A stretch of 64,000 nucleotides of DNA from Pseudoxanthomonas sp. (GCF_027498035.1 NZ_CP114978.1:2666001-2730000); one strand, 5' to 3'; positions 8,826-17,584 are shown, numbered from the stretch's first letter. Numbers and translations are program-made. Notes: generated by a model not told the origin, from the letters alone.

Positions 8826-9298
8826 AGCACCACGCGCCCGTCACGGCGCGGGCATGGCCTTTGCCTGGGCACACCAACGCCATTCCACACGAGAGACCGG
8901 ATGGTCATGCCCGGCCAGGCGTGCACCCACCCGGGCCATGATCCGCTCGCTGGGTAACCTGACCTGCTGCTGGGTGGCCCACGGAATGCACAGGCAGGCG
9001 GCCGGGATGAAGACGGCCTTCTTTTCCAGCTTCAACGCACAACTGGCAAGCAGCCGCAGCGAGGCCAGCACAAAGGACGTCTTCCGCGGCTCGCGTGGCA
9101 AGACAGGAAAACATGGTGCCGTTGCAGGGCGGCCACCAGCACACGGAACTGGGCAACCTGAGCGCACGGGGCCGCGGCGCCGCGCGCTGGGAGCCCGCTG
9201 GTGGAGGCAGGCCTCACCGGGGCGGTTCGCTTCGGGCGCCGCTTTCAGTGATAATGCCGCGCTGTCGCCGGCCCAGCCGCGACGGACTGCAGTTCCAA
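8826..9298. other. Intergenic stretch between kdsA and tRNA-Arg
   Basis: About 470 bases with no gene I can support. Open frames exist on both strands, but none shows a family motif. One minus-strand frame (near 8840-9090) has a less biased composition and could be a decayed C-terminal fragment, which I could not identify. The right end holds the tRNA promoter region. Confidence 0.4.
9226..9255 (+). promoter_or_regulatory. Candidate promoter of tRNA-Arg
   Basis: GATAAT at 9250-9255 is a good -10 box. TTCGCT at 9226-9231, 18 bases upstream, is a weak -35 box. The tRNA begins 43 bases after the -10 box, which leaves a plausible 5' leader. Confidence 0.4.
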
Positions 9299-9375
9299 GC
9301 GCCTGTAGCTCAGCCGGATAGAGTAGTGGCTTCCGAAGCCATTGGTCGGGGGTTCGAATCCCTCCAGGCGCACCA
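9299..9375 (+). tRNA. tRNA-Arg (anticodon CCG)
   Basis: The full cloverleaf can be drawn. Acceptor GCGCCTG (9299-9305) pairs with CAGGCGC (9365-9371). The D arm is GCTC with GAGT. The anticodon stem is GTGGC with GCCAT around the loop TTCCGAA, giving anticodon CCG, which reads CGG (Arg). The T arm contains GGTTCGAAT. The discriminator is A and the 3' CCA is encoded at 9373-9375. A terminator follows. tRNA genes are common integration sites, and the accessory region begins directly after it. Confidence 0.97.
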
Positions 9376-9396
9376 GCAGACATCCCTGGAAAGTCC

Positions 9397-9424
9397 AAAA
9401 CCCTCGAGGAATCGGGGGTTTTTT
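9397..9424 (+). terminator. Rho-independent terminator after tRNA-Arg
   Basis: AAAACCC pairs with GGGTTTT around a short loop, and the 3' arm runs into a run of six T residues at 9419-9424. It lies 21 bases after the tRNA 3' end. Confidence 0.8.
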
Positions 9425-10130
9425 GTGCCCGACAATCCTGCGCTGCCCAGCCCGATCCATTGAAGTCCGACCTGCTGGGGGCATGGATAGGGAGCGGTCT
9501 CTACATCGATCTCTCCTGCAGGCGGGAAGCCATCCATGGCAGCGGAGCGCGCGCAACTTCAGTACGACTGCGAAGAAAACGCGCCGTCCTGATCGGGAGT
9601 GGATTGCTTGGAGCTCCCAGCCTTCCCTGGACAAAGCCCTGGGGCCTGAGTCCTCAGCGCGTGGCAGCGCCCGCGTCTGCGCGCAGGACTGCGCCTGCGA
9701 TGGTTCGAATCAGCTGTCGCTGTCTGCCGCGCAACCCAGCGAACAGGAATTCCAGACCGTCATGCCCACCTGGCGTCGGCGTTGCTCCGAGGTGGTGGCC
9801 GTGTCGTTTTCACTGGCCGTCACGTCAGCGGCTTCGTCCGGCGAGAACAACCATCCAGCCGCCGCTTCCAGTCCATGCCGGACCGAGCTATCGACACCTG
9901 AAAAAATCATGCGCAACGTCATGAACTCATCTCCGGCACAGAAAAAACCACGCGATTTCCTGCTCGCTTTTAGCACTGGCCATCGAACCCCGGAATGGAA
10001 CCTTAGTCGAACCCATGCCGCGCCAGGCGATGAAATAAGAGCGCTGAATGCCAGCAATCGCGAGTCGCGATTTCTGCCGCGGCGTTCCGCTGGTTATCGT
10101 GCGGAATTCATTGCATACACGAGACCGGAC
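9425..10130. other. Left edge of the accessory region; no clear gene
   Basis: About 700 bases between the tRNA terminator and the first SDR gene. An open frame runs through it in phase with the SDR, but its translation has no recognisable domain and the SDR has a normal N-terminus of its own, so I treat the extension as non-coding. A minus-strand frame near 9710-10057 also shows no motif. Base composition seems less GC-rich than neighbouring genes in places. I saw no integrase or repeat. Confidence 0.4.
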
Positions 10131-10898
10131 ATGGATCGGCTGAAAGGAAAGATTGCAATCGTGACCGGGATCGGCAGCGGGATCGGCAAGGGCTGCGCGC
10201 TGCGCTTCCTGGCCGAGGGCGCCACCGTGGTGGGCTGCGACCTGGACCCGGTGGCCGCCGCGGCGACGGTCCAGGAAGCAAGCCAGCGCGGGCTGTCTCT
10301 GGACAGCGTGCATCCATGCAACCTGACCCGGCCCGAAGACGTGCAGGCGCTGGTCGCACATACGCTGCAGCGCCACGGCGGCATCGACATCCTGGTGAAT
10401 GCGGCGGCATGGGGAGCATTCGAATTCATCGAATCGATGGATTACCAGTCGCAGTGGAAGACCACCCTGACGGGCGAGATCGACGTGGTCTTCCTCGCCT
10501 GCCAGGCGGTCTGGCCGCACATGCAGCAGCGCGGCGGCGGGGCGATCATCAACTTCGCCTCGGCCAATGCCTACCAGGCCCTGCCTGGGTCCGGCGCGCT
10601 GGCCCACTGCGCCGGCAAGGGCGCGGTCCTGGCCATGACCCGGCAGCTGGCGATGGAAGGCGGCCCGCACCGGATCCGCGCCAATACCATCTCGCCGGCG
10701 CTGGTGGTCACCGGCGCGACCCAGCCGCGCCTGGACAACGAACCCGGCTTCCGCGAGGCGGTGACCGCCAAGATGATGATCGGCCGGCTGGGCACGCCGG
10801 ACGACATCGCCTGGTGCGCCACCTACCTGGCCTCGGACGAGGCCGGCTGGGTGACCGCCGCCGATTTCAGGCTGGACGGCGGCGCCACGGCCTGGTGA
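10131..10898 (+). CDS. SDR-family oxidoreductase with altered active site
   Basis: A 255-residue short-chain dehydrogenase/reductase. The cofactor loop TGIGSGIGKG (residues 12-21) and CDLD after the second strand suggest NAD(H). The catalytic region reads NFASAN (Ser144), then ALAHCAGKGAV: the expected Tyr of YxxxK is His159, while Lys163 is kept. The Asn of the catalytic tetrad also appears to be Thr112 (TTLTG). The ATG at 10131 follows the family start MDRLKGKIAIVTG. The C-terminal DGGATAW is typical. It stands alone at the left of the island. It may be a specialised subfamily using another acid residue, or a non-dehydrogenase relative; the substrate is unknown. Confidence 0.85.
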   Translation: MDRLKGKIAIVTGIGSGIGKGCALRFLAEGATVVGCDLDPVAAAATVQEASQRGLSLDSVHPCNLTRPEDVQALVAHTLQRHGGIDILVNAAAWGAFEFIESMDYQSQWKTTLTGEIDVVFLACQAVWPHMQQRGGGAIINFASANAYQALPGSGALAHCAGKGAVLAMTRQLAMEGGPHRIRANTISPALVVTGATQPRLDNEPGFREAVTAKMMIGRLGTPDDIAWCATYLASDEAGWVTAADFRLDGGATAW

Positions 10899-11148
10899 CA
10901 CGCTTTTGCGCGTGTCCCTGCGCATTGGCGCAAGAACGCCGCGGTGCGCTTCGCAACGGCGCACCCAGCTCCCAATCCCCTGCGCCTTCGACGCGCCCCT
11001 AACCAAGGCGGCTTTGCTCCAGATTGTTCAGTTGGTCAGAGCAGGACTCGCTATCGAGACACGGAGACAATACCCGCCCGGGGTGCGTCTACTTCCGAAG
11101 ACCGTGCCCTGGAAGCTTTGGATTTGGCTTTGCACGCATTGCATCCAG

Positions 11149-11186
11149 GCACGACAAAGGCGGCCTGATGGCCGCCTTTGTCGTGC
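11149..11186. terminator. Strong bidirectional terminator hairpin
   Basis: GCACGACAAAGGCGGCC (11149-11165) and GGCCGCCTTTGTCGTGC (11170-11186) form a perfect 17-bp stem with loop TGAT. The AAAGGCGGCC core works in either direction. It lies 16 bases beyond the end of the minus-strand flavin monooxygenase gene and about 250 bases after the plus-strand SDR. Confidence 0.75.
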
Positions 11187-11202
11187 GTTGCGCCGATCCC
11201 CC

Positions 11203-12396
11203 TCAGATCGGCGATCGCAATACCTGCAGGGCCTCGGACATCAACCGGCTCTGCTCCAGCGGCGAGCCATGGCGCATTTCCAGCTCACCCAGCTTCACCG
11301 AGTTCTCGATCACATGCCGGCAGCGGTCGAAGCGCCGGTCGGTGAAGCGCTGCAGCGCCTCTTCCAGCGTGCCGCCCTTGCCCAGCTCCTCGGCCAGCAC
11401 GATGCCGTCCTCGATCGCCATGCCCGCGCCCGAGGCCAGATGCGGCGTCGTGGCATGCGCGGCGTCGCCGATCAGCACCACCCGGCCGCGATGCCACGGC
11501 GGCGGCAGCAACTGCACTTCCAGTGGCTTGTAGTTGACCGACTCGGCGTTCTTGCCCAGCACCGTCTCGCGGATCTGCGGCACGAAGCTGCCGAAGCCGG
11601 CCAGCTTCTGGTACAGACGCTCGCGCTGCTGCTCCACTGTCAGCCACGGATTCTCCGGGTCGGCATATAACAGGAACATGTACATGTGAGTCGGCGAGAC
11701 CGGGTTGAAGCCCAGCTTGATCTCATCGCCCATGAAGAAATGGGTGCGATCAAAGCCCTCCGGCCGCTCGGCCAGCAGGCGGAAGATCACCTGGCCGGTG
11801 AAGTTCGGCTTGGGTGCGTCCGGGAACAAACGCTGGCGGGTCTGCGAGTACAGCCCGTCGGCGCCGACCACCAGGTCGTAACGCTCCTGTCGGCCATCGC
11901 TCAACCAGGCCAGCACGCCGTCTTCGTCCTGGCTCAGGTCGACCAGACTCACGCCCAGCGACACCTCGATGCCGGCCGCCAGGGTCTTGTCGGCCAGGAT
12001 CTTGTGTAGCACCGGGCGCAGGATGCCACCGGTCGCCGGCAGCCCATCGTCCAGCGGCGGGATCGGCATCTCGGTCAGCAAGGCGCCCTGCTGGTCGTGC
12101 ATCTTCGCCCCGCTCCAGGTCGCGCCCTGGGCGACGACCTCGTCGAGCACGCCCACCGTGCGCAGCGCGCGCAGGGTCGGCCCGGTGATGGTCAAGCCTG
12201 CGCCATAGGCGCGCCAGTTGAGGTCGATATCGATCAGGTGCACATGCAGGCCCTGCTTGCGCAGCTGCAGCGCACAGGCAATGCCAGCCACGCCACCGCC
12301 AATCACCAGCACCTTGCGCACCTGCGCTGCCGGGACGGCCGCCACCGGCACGTCCTGCCCGAACGCGCCGAGCGCGTCTTCGCTTTGTTTCATCAT
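11203..12396 (-). CDS. FAD-dependent (group A) monooxygenase
   Basis: A 397-residue flavoprotein of the salicylate/4-hydroxybenzoate hydroxylase class, which uses NAD(P)H and O2 to hydroxylate aromatic or related rings. All three FAD motifs are visible: VIGGGVAG near residue 31, DLVVGADGLYSQTR near 183 and VVLIGDAAHATTPHLASGAG near 318. The start ATG at 12396 (the first of two consecutive ATG codons) is chosen because a GGGAGGG ribosome site lies just upstream; the longer open frame beyond it is random-looking. It is divergent from the CrtI-like flavoprotein gene, which suggests a shared regulatory region and pathway. The natural substrate is not shown. Confidence 0.88.
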   Translation of the reverse strand: MMKQSEDALGAFGQDVPVAAVPAAQVRKVLVIGGGVAGIACALQLRKQGLHVHLIDIDLNWRAYGAGLTITGPTLRALRTVGVLDEVVAQGATWSGAKMHDQQGALLTEMPIPPLDDGLPATGGILRPVLHKILADKTLAAGIEVSLGVSLVDLSQDEDGVLAWLSDGRQERYDLVVGADGLYSQTRQRLFPDAPKPNFTGQVIFRLLAERPEGFDRTHFFMGDEIKLGFNPVSPTHMYMFLLYADPENPWLTVEQQRERLYQKLAGFGSFVPQIRETVLGKNAESVNYKPLEVQLLPPPWHRGRVVLIGDAAHATTPHLASGAGMAIEDGIVLAEELGKGGTLEEALQRFTDRRFDRCRHVIENSVKLGELEMRHGSPLEQSRLMSEALQVLRSPI

Positions 12397-12797
12397 GGAC
12401 TTTCCCTCCCCCCGCTCGAGACATGGACAGTGCGAGGACCGGCTAACGCTAGGCGCTCGGCCCCAGGCTTGGGAAGCGGCTTCTCGTGATCGCAGCCATT
12501 GTCCGCGCTGATGCATTGCGCCGGATGCCAGGGCAAGGCCATCGCGACCGACATCGCCCGCGCGCGCCGATGTCGTTCGTCCGAGCGCCTGCACGGCCGG
12601 CGTGGGCATCTGCCCTTCCTGGACCTGTTCCAGCGGCGCCACGGCACCTGCAGGACGACGCGGTTCCGGCGCTGGGCGGCGGGCATGGCTGAACGCATTC
12701 CGATCGGCCATGTCCAGAATCACCACAAACGATTGGCCGTCACCGCGGTGCGCTGAATACAGTGGCTTCATTATCGAATGCATGTAGCGAAGCCATC

Positions 12798-14654
12798 TTG
12801 AACACCCACTACGACATCGTCGCGATGGGCGCCGGCCACAATGGCCTGGTCGCCGCCGCCTACCTGGCCAAGGCCGGCAAGAAGGTGCTGGTGCTGGAAC
12901 GCAAGTCCCATCCGGGCGGCGGCGTGTCCACCCAGCAGCTCAACACCCCCGGCTACTGGCATGACGAGCACTCCAGCGTGCACATCATGATCCAGGGCAA
13001 CCCGATGCTGCGCCAGGACGAACTGGGCCTGCTGTCCCAGCACGGGCTGAAGTACCACTACTCGCACGTGCCGCACGCGACGATCTTCCCCGACCAGTCG
13101 GTGCTGTACACCTACAAGGACCTGGACAAGACTTGCGAGTGCTTCGCCAAGGTGTCGCCGAAGGACGCCGAGACCTATCGCGGCTTCGTCAAGGTCAGCC
13201 AGCAGATCCTGCAGGTGTTCATGCCCGGCCTGTACTCGCCGCCGCCGCCGCTGGGCGAACTGGTGGCCATGCTGGACCGCAGCGACGAAGGCCGGCTGAT
13301 GCTGGAGTACATGACCCGCGACTGCCTGAGCCTGGTCAACGACCTGTACGAATCGGACAAGATCAAGATCCACCTGCTGCGGCTGGTCAGCGAGAACCTG
13401 CAGCACCCCAACGAACTGGGCACCGGCATGGGCGTGCTGCTGATGCCGGGCATCATCCACACCTACGGCGTGTCGCAGCCGATCGGCGGCAGCGGCAAGC
13501 TGACCGAATCGCTGGTGCGCTGCATCGAGTCCTACGGCGGCGAAGTGCGTTGCAACGCCGAGGTGGCGCAGATCCTCACCCGCGACGGCCGCGCCAGCGG
13601 CGTGCGGATGGCCGACGGCGAGCAGATCCTGGCCAAGGACGCGGTGATCGGCGCGATCCACCCGCACGTGGTGCGCAAGTTCGTCGAAGGCGTGCCCGAG
13701 CCGGTGCTGAAGAAGGCCGAGCGCACCCAGCTGGCGCCGTTCTCGATCATGGTCAGCCATTACGACCTGAAGCGGAACTGCGAGTACTACGCCGGTGAGG
13801 ACGTCGGCTACGCGACCATGCTGGAGTTCATGGCCACCGACAACCTCAACGAGATGCTGGCCGACTTCGACGACCTCAAGCGCGGCCTGATCACCGAACG
13901 CCGGCTGTGCGCCGGTGGCGATGAGAGCATCGGCGACAAGACCCGCGTGCCGGCCGGCGCCGGCATGTTCCACGGCATCACCTTCGCGCCCTACCAGGTG
14001 ACCGACAAGCGCTGGAGCGGCCAGCACTGGGACGAGTTCAAGGAAGAGATCGGCGACCTGTCGTTGCAGCACTACCGCAAGTTCGTTAAGAACCTGGACA
14101 GCGACAACATCATCGCCCGCAAGATCGTCAGCCCGCTCGACCTGGAGCGCAGCTCGCCCAACAGCATGATGCGCGGCGACCTGCACGGCGTGGCGCCCTA
14201 CTTCCACCAGAGCGCCGGCGCGCGTCCGACCCAGGACCTGGGCCAGTACACCGTGCCGGGCGTGGAGCGGCTGTACCTGGCCGGCCCATTCCAGCATCCG
14301 GGCGGCGGCGTCTACGGCGCCGGGCGCGCCACCGCGATCAAGATGTTCGAGGAACTGGGCATGGACTTCGGCAGCGTCGCCGGCGGCGTGCGCCAGGACA
14401 CCGGCACCGCCGAGACGGTGGCGGCAGTCAAGCGCCGCGGCATGGTGCTGCGCGGCCCGGCCGACGAGGAACTCATGCAGGTCGAGTCGCTGGATCGGAT
14501 CGGCGACGAGCTGGTGATCAAGGGCAAGAGCTTCGGCACCATGCCGATGGAAGCGCGCCTGGATGCCGACTCCGCGCGCGCCGGCCTGAAGCTGCTGGGC
14601 ATGCGCAAGCTGGCGTTCCTGGCCTCGCTGCCATTCCGCAAGGGCCAGGCCTGA
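12798..14654 (+). CDS. CrtI-like NAD(P)/FAD-dependent oxidoreductase
   Basis: A flavoprotein of about 618 residues in the phytoene desaturase-like group (COG1233). The N-terminal dinucleotide fold is clear: YDIVAMGAGHNGLVAAAYLAKAG followed by VLVLERKSHPGGG. The C-terminal FAD motif is LYLAGPFQHPGGGVYGAGRA. Relatives desaturate or oxidise carotenoids, terpenoids and other hydrophobic compounds. The start is uncertain: TTG at 12798 gives the family-like NTHYDIV, and a GTG at 12762 would add 12 residues; neither has a strong ribosome site. About 100 extra C-terminal residues lie beyond the usual core. It leads a plus-strand run with an SDR, an NAD(P)-binding protein and a PepSY membrane protein. 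Confidence 0.85.
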   Translation: MNTHYDIVAMGAGHNGLVAAAYLAKAGKKVLVLERKSHPGGGVSTQQLNTPGYWHDEHSSVHIMIQGNPMLRQDELGLLSQHGLKYHYSHVPHATIFPDQSVLYTYKDLDKTCECFAKVSPKDAETYRGFVKVSQQILQVFMPGLYSPPPPLGELVAMLDRSDEGRLMLEYMTRDCLSLVNDLYESDKIKIHLLRLVSENLQHPNELGTGMGVLLMPGIIHTYGVSQPIGGSGKLTESLVRCIESYGGEVRCNAEVAQILTRDGRASGVRMADGEQILAKDAVIGAIHPHVVRKFVEGVPEPVLKKAERTQLAPFSIMVSHYDLKRNCEYYAGEDVGYATMLEFMATDNLNEMLADFDDLKRGLITERRLCAGGDESIGDKTRVPAGAGMFHGITFAPYQVTDKRWSGQHWDEFKEEIGDLSLQHYRKFVKNLDSDNIIARKIVSPLDLERSSPNSMMRGDLHGVAPYFHQSAGARPTQDLGQYTVPGVERLYLAGPFQHPGGGVYGAGRATAIKMFEELGMDFGSVAGGVRQDTGTAETVAAVKRRGMVLRGPADEELMQVESLDRIGDELVIKGKSFGTMPMEARLDADSARAGLKLLGMRKLAFLASLPFRKGQA

Positions 14655-14670
14655 GGGCCACGGGATTCCC

Positions 14671-14745
14671 ATGGGGACCTCCTACCCGGACTTCATCCGC
14701 ACCGGCGCCCGCGGCGTCACCCACCACATCGGCATTCCGCACTGA
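14671..14745 (+). CDS. Possible 24-residue small ORF
   Basis: An ATG-started frame encoding 24 residues, ending GVTHHIGIPH, lies between the CrtI-like gene and the next SDR and stops 4 bases before the SDR start. No clear ribosome site is visible. It could be a short coupling peptide, a decayed gene end or chance. Confidence 0.2.
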   Translation: MGTSYPDFIRTGARGVTHHIGIPH

Positions 14746-14749
14746 TCCC

Positions 14750-15568
14750 ATGAACTCGCAAACCCTCAAAGGCAAGATCGCCATCATCACTGGCGCCGGC
14801 GGCGGCATCGGCAGCGCCACCGCCCGCGTCATGGCCCAGCGCGGCGCGCGGCTGGTGCTGGCCGACCTCCACCTGCCCGGCGCCGAGCGCGCCGCCGCCG
14901 AAGTGACCGCCGCTGGCGGCAGCGCCGTGGCCGTGCACCTGGACCTCAACGATCCGGCCAGCATCCAGGCGATGGTCGACCACGCCATCGCCACCTACGG
15001 CCGGCTGGACATCCTGCACAACAACGCCGCCGACCAGGACCCGCAGCTGACCATGCGCGACGGCAACATCGCCGACATGGACATCGAGGTCTGGGACCGG
15101 GTGTTCCGGGTCAACGTGCGCGGCACCATGCTGTGCTGCAAGGCGGCGATCCCGCACATGCTGGCCCAGGGCGGCGGCTCGATCGTCAACACCGCCTCCA
15201 ACCTGGGCCTGCAGGGCCAGGTGATCCAGGCCGCCTATGGCGCCTCCAAGGCCGCGATCCTGCAGATGACCCGCTCCATCGCCGCCTCCCACGGCCGCCG
15301 CGGCATCCGCTGCAACGCGGTGCTGCCCGGCCTGGTGCTGACCCCGGCCGCGCGCGACAACCTGCCGCCGGCACTGCTGGAAACGGTGGAAAGCGAAACG
15401 CTCACGCCCTACCTGGGCGAGCCGGACGACATCGCCTACGCGGTGACCTACGTCGCCTCCGACGAGGCGCGCTACATGACCGGGCAGAACATCGTGGTCG
15501 ACGGCGGCACTTCCACCCACGTCCCGGGCTTCGCCCGCTTCAGCACCCTGTTCGGCGCCGCGCAGTGA
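14750..15568 (+). CDS. SDR-family oxidoreductase (classical)
   Basis: A 272-residue classical short-chain dehydrogenase. Cofactor loop TGAGGGIG at residues 14-21, with ADLH after the second strand favouring NAD(H). NNAAD is the stabilising motif near 91. The catalytic residues are Ser150, Tyr163 and Lys167 in YGASK. The tail VDGGTSTHVPG is typical. The start ATG at 14750 is followed directly by TLKGKIAIITG. Its stop codon overlaps the start of the next gene in GTGA, so the two are translationally coupled. Together with the upstream CrtI-like enzyme it probably oxidises a hydroxyl group of the same hydrophobic substrate. Confidence 0.92.
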   Translation: MNSQTLKGKIAIITGAGGGIGSATARVMAQRGARLVLADLHLPGAERAAAEVTAAGGSAVAVHLDLNDPASIQAMVDHAIATYGRLDILHNNAADQDPQLTMRDGNIADMDIEVWDRVFRVNVRGTMLCCKAAIPHMLAQGGGSIVNTASNLGLQGQVIQAAYGASKAAILQMTRSIAASHGRRGIRCNAVLPGLVLTPAARDNLPPALLETVESETLTPYLGEPDDIAYAVTYVASDEARYMTGQNIVVDGGTSTHVPGFARFSTLFGAAQ

Positions 15569-16179
15569 AAGTGGCGCTGCTGGGTGCCACCGGCAACGCC
15601 GGTTCGCGGATCCTCGACGAGCTGCTGGCGCGTGGCCACCAGGTCAGTACGATCATGCGCCGGCCGGCCAGACTGGCCAGCCGCGTCTCCAGGCAACTGA
15701 CGTTGCTGGAGGGCGACGCCAGCGATGGCGCATCCCTGGCCGTGCTGCTGCGCGGCCACGACGCCGCGCTCAGCGCGATCAAGTTCCATCAGGTGCCGGC
15801 GGCCACGCTGATCCAGGCCGTCGCCGAGGCCGGTGTGCCACGCTACCTGGTGGTCGGCGGCGCCGGCAGCCTGCAGGCCTGGCCGGGCATGCTGGAAATG
15901 GACCGGCCGGACTTCCCGCCCAAGGTCGTGCCCGAGGCTCGGCTGGGCGCGGACTTCCTGCGCCAGCTGCGCGCCAGCGACCTGGACTGGAGCTTCCTGT
16001 CGCCGTCGCGGCTGTTCGTGCCGGGCCTGCGCAGCGGCCGCTTCCGGCTTGGCGGCGAGCAGCTCTTGTTCAACGCCGAAGGCACTAGCGCGATCTCCTT
16101 CGAGGACTACGCGATGGCGCTGGTGGATGAGCTGGAACACCCGGCCCATTCGCGCCAGCGCTTCACCGTCGGCTACTGA
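15565..16179 (+). CDS. NAD(P)-binding (NmrA/atypical SDR-like) protein
   Basis: A 204-residue atypical SDR with the N-terminal glycine motif GATGNAGSR (residues 7-15) and VVGGAGSLQ near residue 91. It lacks the YxxxK pair and resembles the short YwnB/NAD(P)H-binding family, members of which act as flavin or quinone reductases, isomerases or redox sensors. The start GTG at 15565 overlaps the upstream stop by four bases (GTGA). Longer in-frame sequence upstream is the shadow of the SDR gene. It is the third gene of the run. The reaction is unknown. Confidence 0.85.
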   Translation: MKVALLGATGNAGSRILDELLARGHQVSTIMRRPARLASRVSRQLTLLEGDASDGASLAVLLRGHDAALSAIKFHQVPAATLIQAVAEAGVPRYLVVGGAGSLQAWPGMLEMDRPDFPPKVVPEARLGADFLRQLRASDLDWSFLSPSRLFVPGLRSGRFRLGGEQLLFNAEGTSAISFEDYAMALVDELEHPAHSRQRFTVGY

Positions 16180-16207
16180 CCTGACCCTGCCACCGGGAGC
16201 ACCGGGC

Positions 16208-16765
16208 ATGCGCAAGTACCACCGTTGGCTGGCCCCTGTCTTCGGGCTGTTCCTGCTGTTCATGAGCATCACCGGCACGCTGCTGGCGCTGGACGACATG
16301 ACCTCGCCAACCGCGCTGGAACGCCGCGGCAGCAAACCGGTAGCGCCCAGCGCCCCGGCCGCGGCGCTGCCACTCGAGGAAAGCGCCGCCCTGCTGCAGA
16401 AAGCGCTGCGCCAGGCCGGCAACGAAAACCTTGCACTGCGTTCGATCACCTTATCCGCACAGGGCCCGCAACTGCGGATCGAGCTGCAACCACAGGGGCA
16501 CGGCGCGTCGATCCTGTTCGACGCCCGCAGCGGCGTGCGACTCCCGCTGGCTCCGCCCGGGCCGGACGGGATGCCGGCCTGGCGGGGCAGTGCGCACGGC
16601 TGGCTCGAATACCTGCACCGCGGCGCCTTCGCCAGCTGGCCCGGGGTCATGCTCGTGCTGTTGAGCGGCATGGCCCTGTTGGTGTTTTCGATCACCGGCC
16701 TGACCGTCTACCTGGACATGGCCAGGCGCCGCTGGAAAAGCGGCCGTAAGGAATGGTTCTGGTAG
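16208..16765 (+). CDS. PepSY-domain membrane protein
   Basis: A 185-residue protein with a hydrophobic N-terminal segment (WLAPVFGLFLLFMSITGTLLAL), a periplasmic PepSY-like region of about 110 residues, the stretch HGWLEYLHRGAF, and a second membrane segment (VMLVLLSGMALLVFSITGLTVYL) with a basic tail. This is the plan of small PepSY-associated membrane proteins, often linked to iron or flavin redox steps in the envelope. The start ATG at 16208 follows GGGAGCACCGGGC. It ends the plus-strand run that begins at the CrtI-like gene and converges with ridA. Its role in the pathway is unclear; electron transfer is possible. Confidence 0.8.
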   Translation: MRKYHRWLAPVFGLFLLFMSITGTLLALDDMTSPTALERRGSKPVAPSAPAAALPLEESAALLQKALRQAGNENLALRSITLSAQGPQLRIELQPQGHGASILFDARSGVRLPLAPPGPDGMPAWRGSAHGWLEYLHRGAFASWPGVMLVLLSGMALLVFSITGLTVYLDMARRRWKSGRKEWFW

Positions 16766-16799
16766 GCAGCGCAGGCCAGCTGCCAGGCCCAAAGTGCCT

Positions 16800-17198
16800 T
16801 CAACCCAACGCCACGCCGTCAATCTCGACCAGCAACGCCGGCCGGGCCAGCGCATGGACCACCAGCAGCGTGCTCGGCGGATAGCGACCATCGGGAAACA
16901 GGCGCGGCATCAGGTCCGCCATTTCCGCTTCAAACGGCAGCACCAGCGCGCTGTCGACCAGATAGATCGTGATCCGCAGCAGGTGGCGCAGTCCCAAGCC
17001 CTGCGATTCGAGCGCGAGCCGCAGGTTCTCGAACACCTGCCGGGCCTGGGAAGCGACATCGACTCCCAGACGGCCTTCGGCGTCGCTGCCCGCCTGTCCG
17101 GCAAGGAACACCAGGTAGCCGGCCCGGCTCAGGTGCGAATAGGTCGCCGGAGGCGGCTTCAAGGTGGCCGGATTGAGGTACTCAGGCACGGGTGTCAT
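16800..17198 (-). CDS. RidA/YjgF family protein
   Basis: A 132-residue Rid-family protein. Canonical RidA hydrolyses reactive enamines or imines to keto acids. The family signatures are AGYLVFLAGQAGSDAEG, QARQVFENLRLALESQG, and the C-terminal stretch STLLVVHALARPALLVEIDGVA. In true RidA an Arg sits in the ligand site near residue 105; here the local sequence is HALARPALL, so an Arg is present at about the right place. The start ATG overlaps the stop of the upstream Rieske gene (ATGA). Catabolic Rid proteins are frequent in aromatic-degradation operons, where they hydrolyse ring-fission products. Confidence 0.88.
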   Translation of the reverse strand: MTPVPEYLNPATLKPPPATYSHLSRAGYLVFLAGQAGSDAEGRLGVDVASQARQVFENLRLALESQGLGLRHLLRITIYLVDSALVLPFEAEMADLMPRLFPDGRYPPSTLLVVHALARPALLVEIDGVALG

Positions 17199-17584
17199 TG
17201 GGACGCCTGGTCAGGCACCGGCGAAAGCGCCACCCAGATCCAATCGGCGTGCACCCGCACAGGCAACGTCATGAGGCGTTCGCCGAGGCAGGGCCCATAA
17301 CTGCAGACGCCATCGACGATGTTGAAATGCGCGCCGTGGGCGTAGCAGATGATGTCGCTGCCATCGGCGCTCAGGAACCGGTCCTTGGCGTACTCCAGTG
17401 GCCGCAGGTTGTGCGGGCACAGGTTGCGGTAGGCATACAGCCCGCCGTCGCGCTTGACCACGAAGGCGCCATCATCGCCACGCGGATCGGTAGCGAAGCC
17501 GCGCGCCCTGCCGTCGGCCAGGTCATCCAGCCGACACACCGGTTGCCAGGGTGCCGGCAGCGCCTCAGTGCGGGTCGCCGCCAC
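17195..17584 (-). CDS. Rieske-type [2Fe-2S] ferredoxin
   Basis: A 129-residue single-domain Rieske protein. The two cluster motifs are CPHNLRPL and CYAHGAHFNI, separated by 21 residues, longer than the usual 16-18. It would carry electrons to an oxygenase. The start is taken as GTG at 17584, giving VAATRTEALPAPWQPVC; this start lies inside the end of the VOC dioxygenase gene, overlapping it by 20 bases. The stop overlaps the ridA start (ATGA). This tight packing says the three proteins act together. No Rieske oxygenase alpha subunit is in the window, so the partner may be the VOC enzyme or something elsewhere. Confidence 0.85.
   Translation of the reverse strand: MAATRTEALPAPWQPVCRLDDLADGRARGFATDPRGDDGAFVVKRDGGLYAYRNLCPHNLRPLEYAKDRFLSADGSDIICYAHGAHFNIVDGVCSYGPCLGERLMTLPVRVHADWIWVALSPVPDQASQ

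Noticed and set aside
8841..9398. Minus-strand frame across tRNA-Arg with GGIRTPDQWLRKPLLYPAEL
   Set aside because: This is the well-known translation of a tRNA gene antisense strand, not a protein.
9342..10130. Long in-frame extension upstream of the first SDR
   Set aside because: It starts inside the tRNA and has no domain; the SDR has its own normal start.
12771..14672. 633-residue minus-strand frame opposite the CrtI-like gene
   Set aside because: Antisense shadow; no family resemblance.
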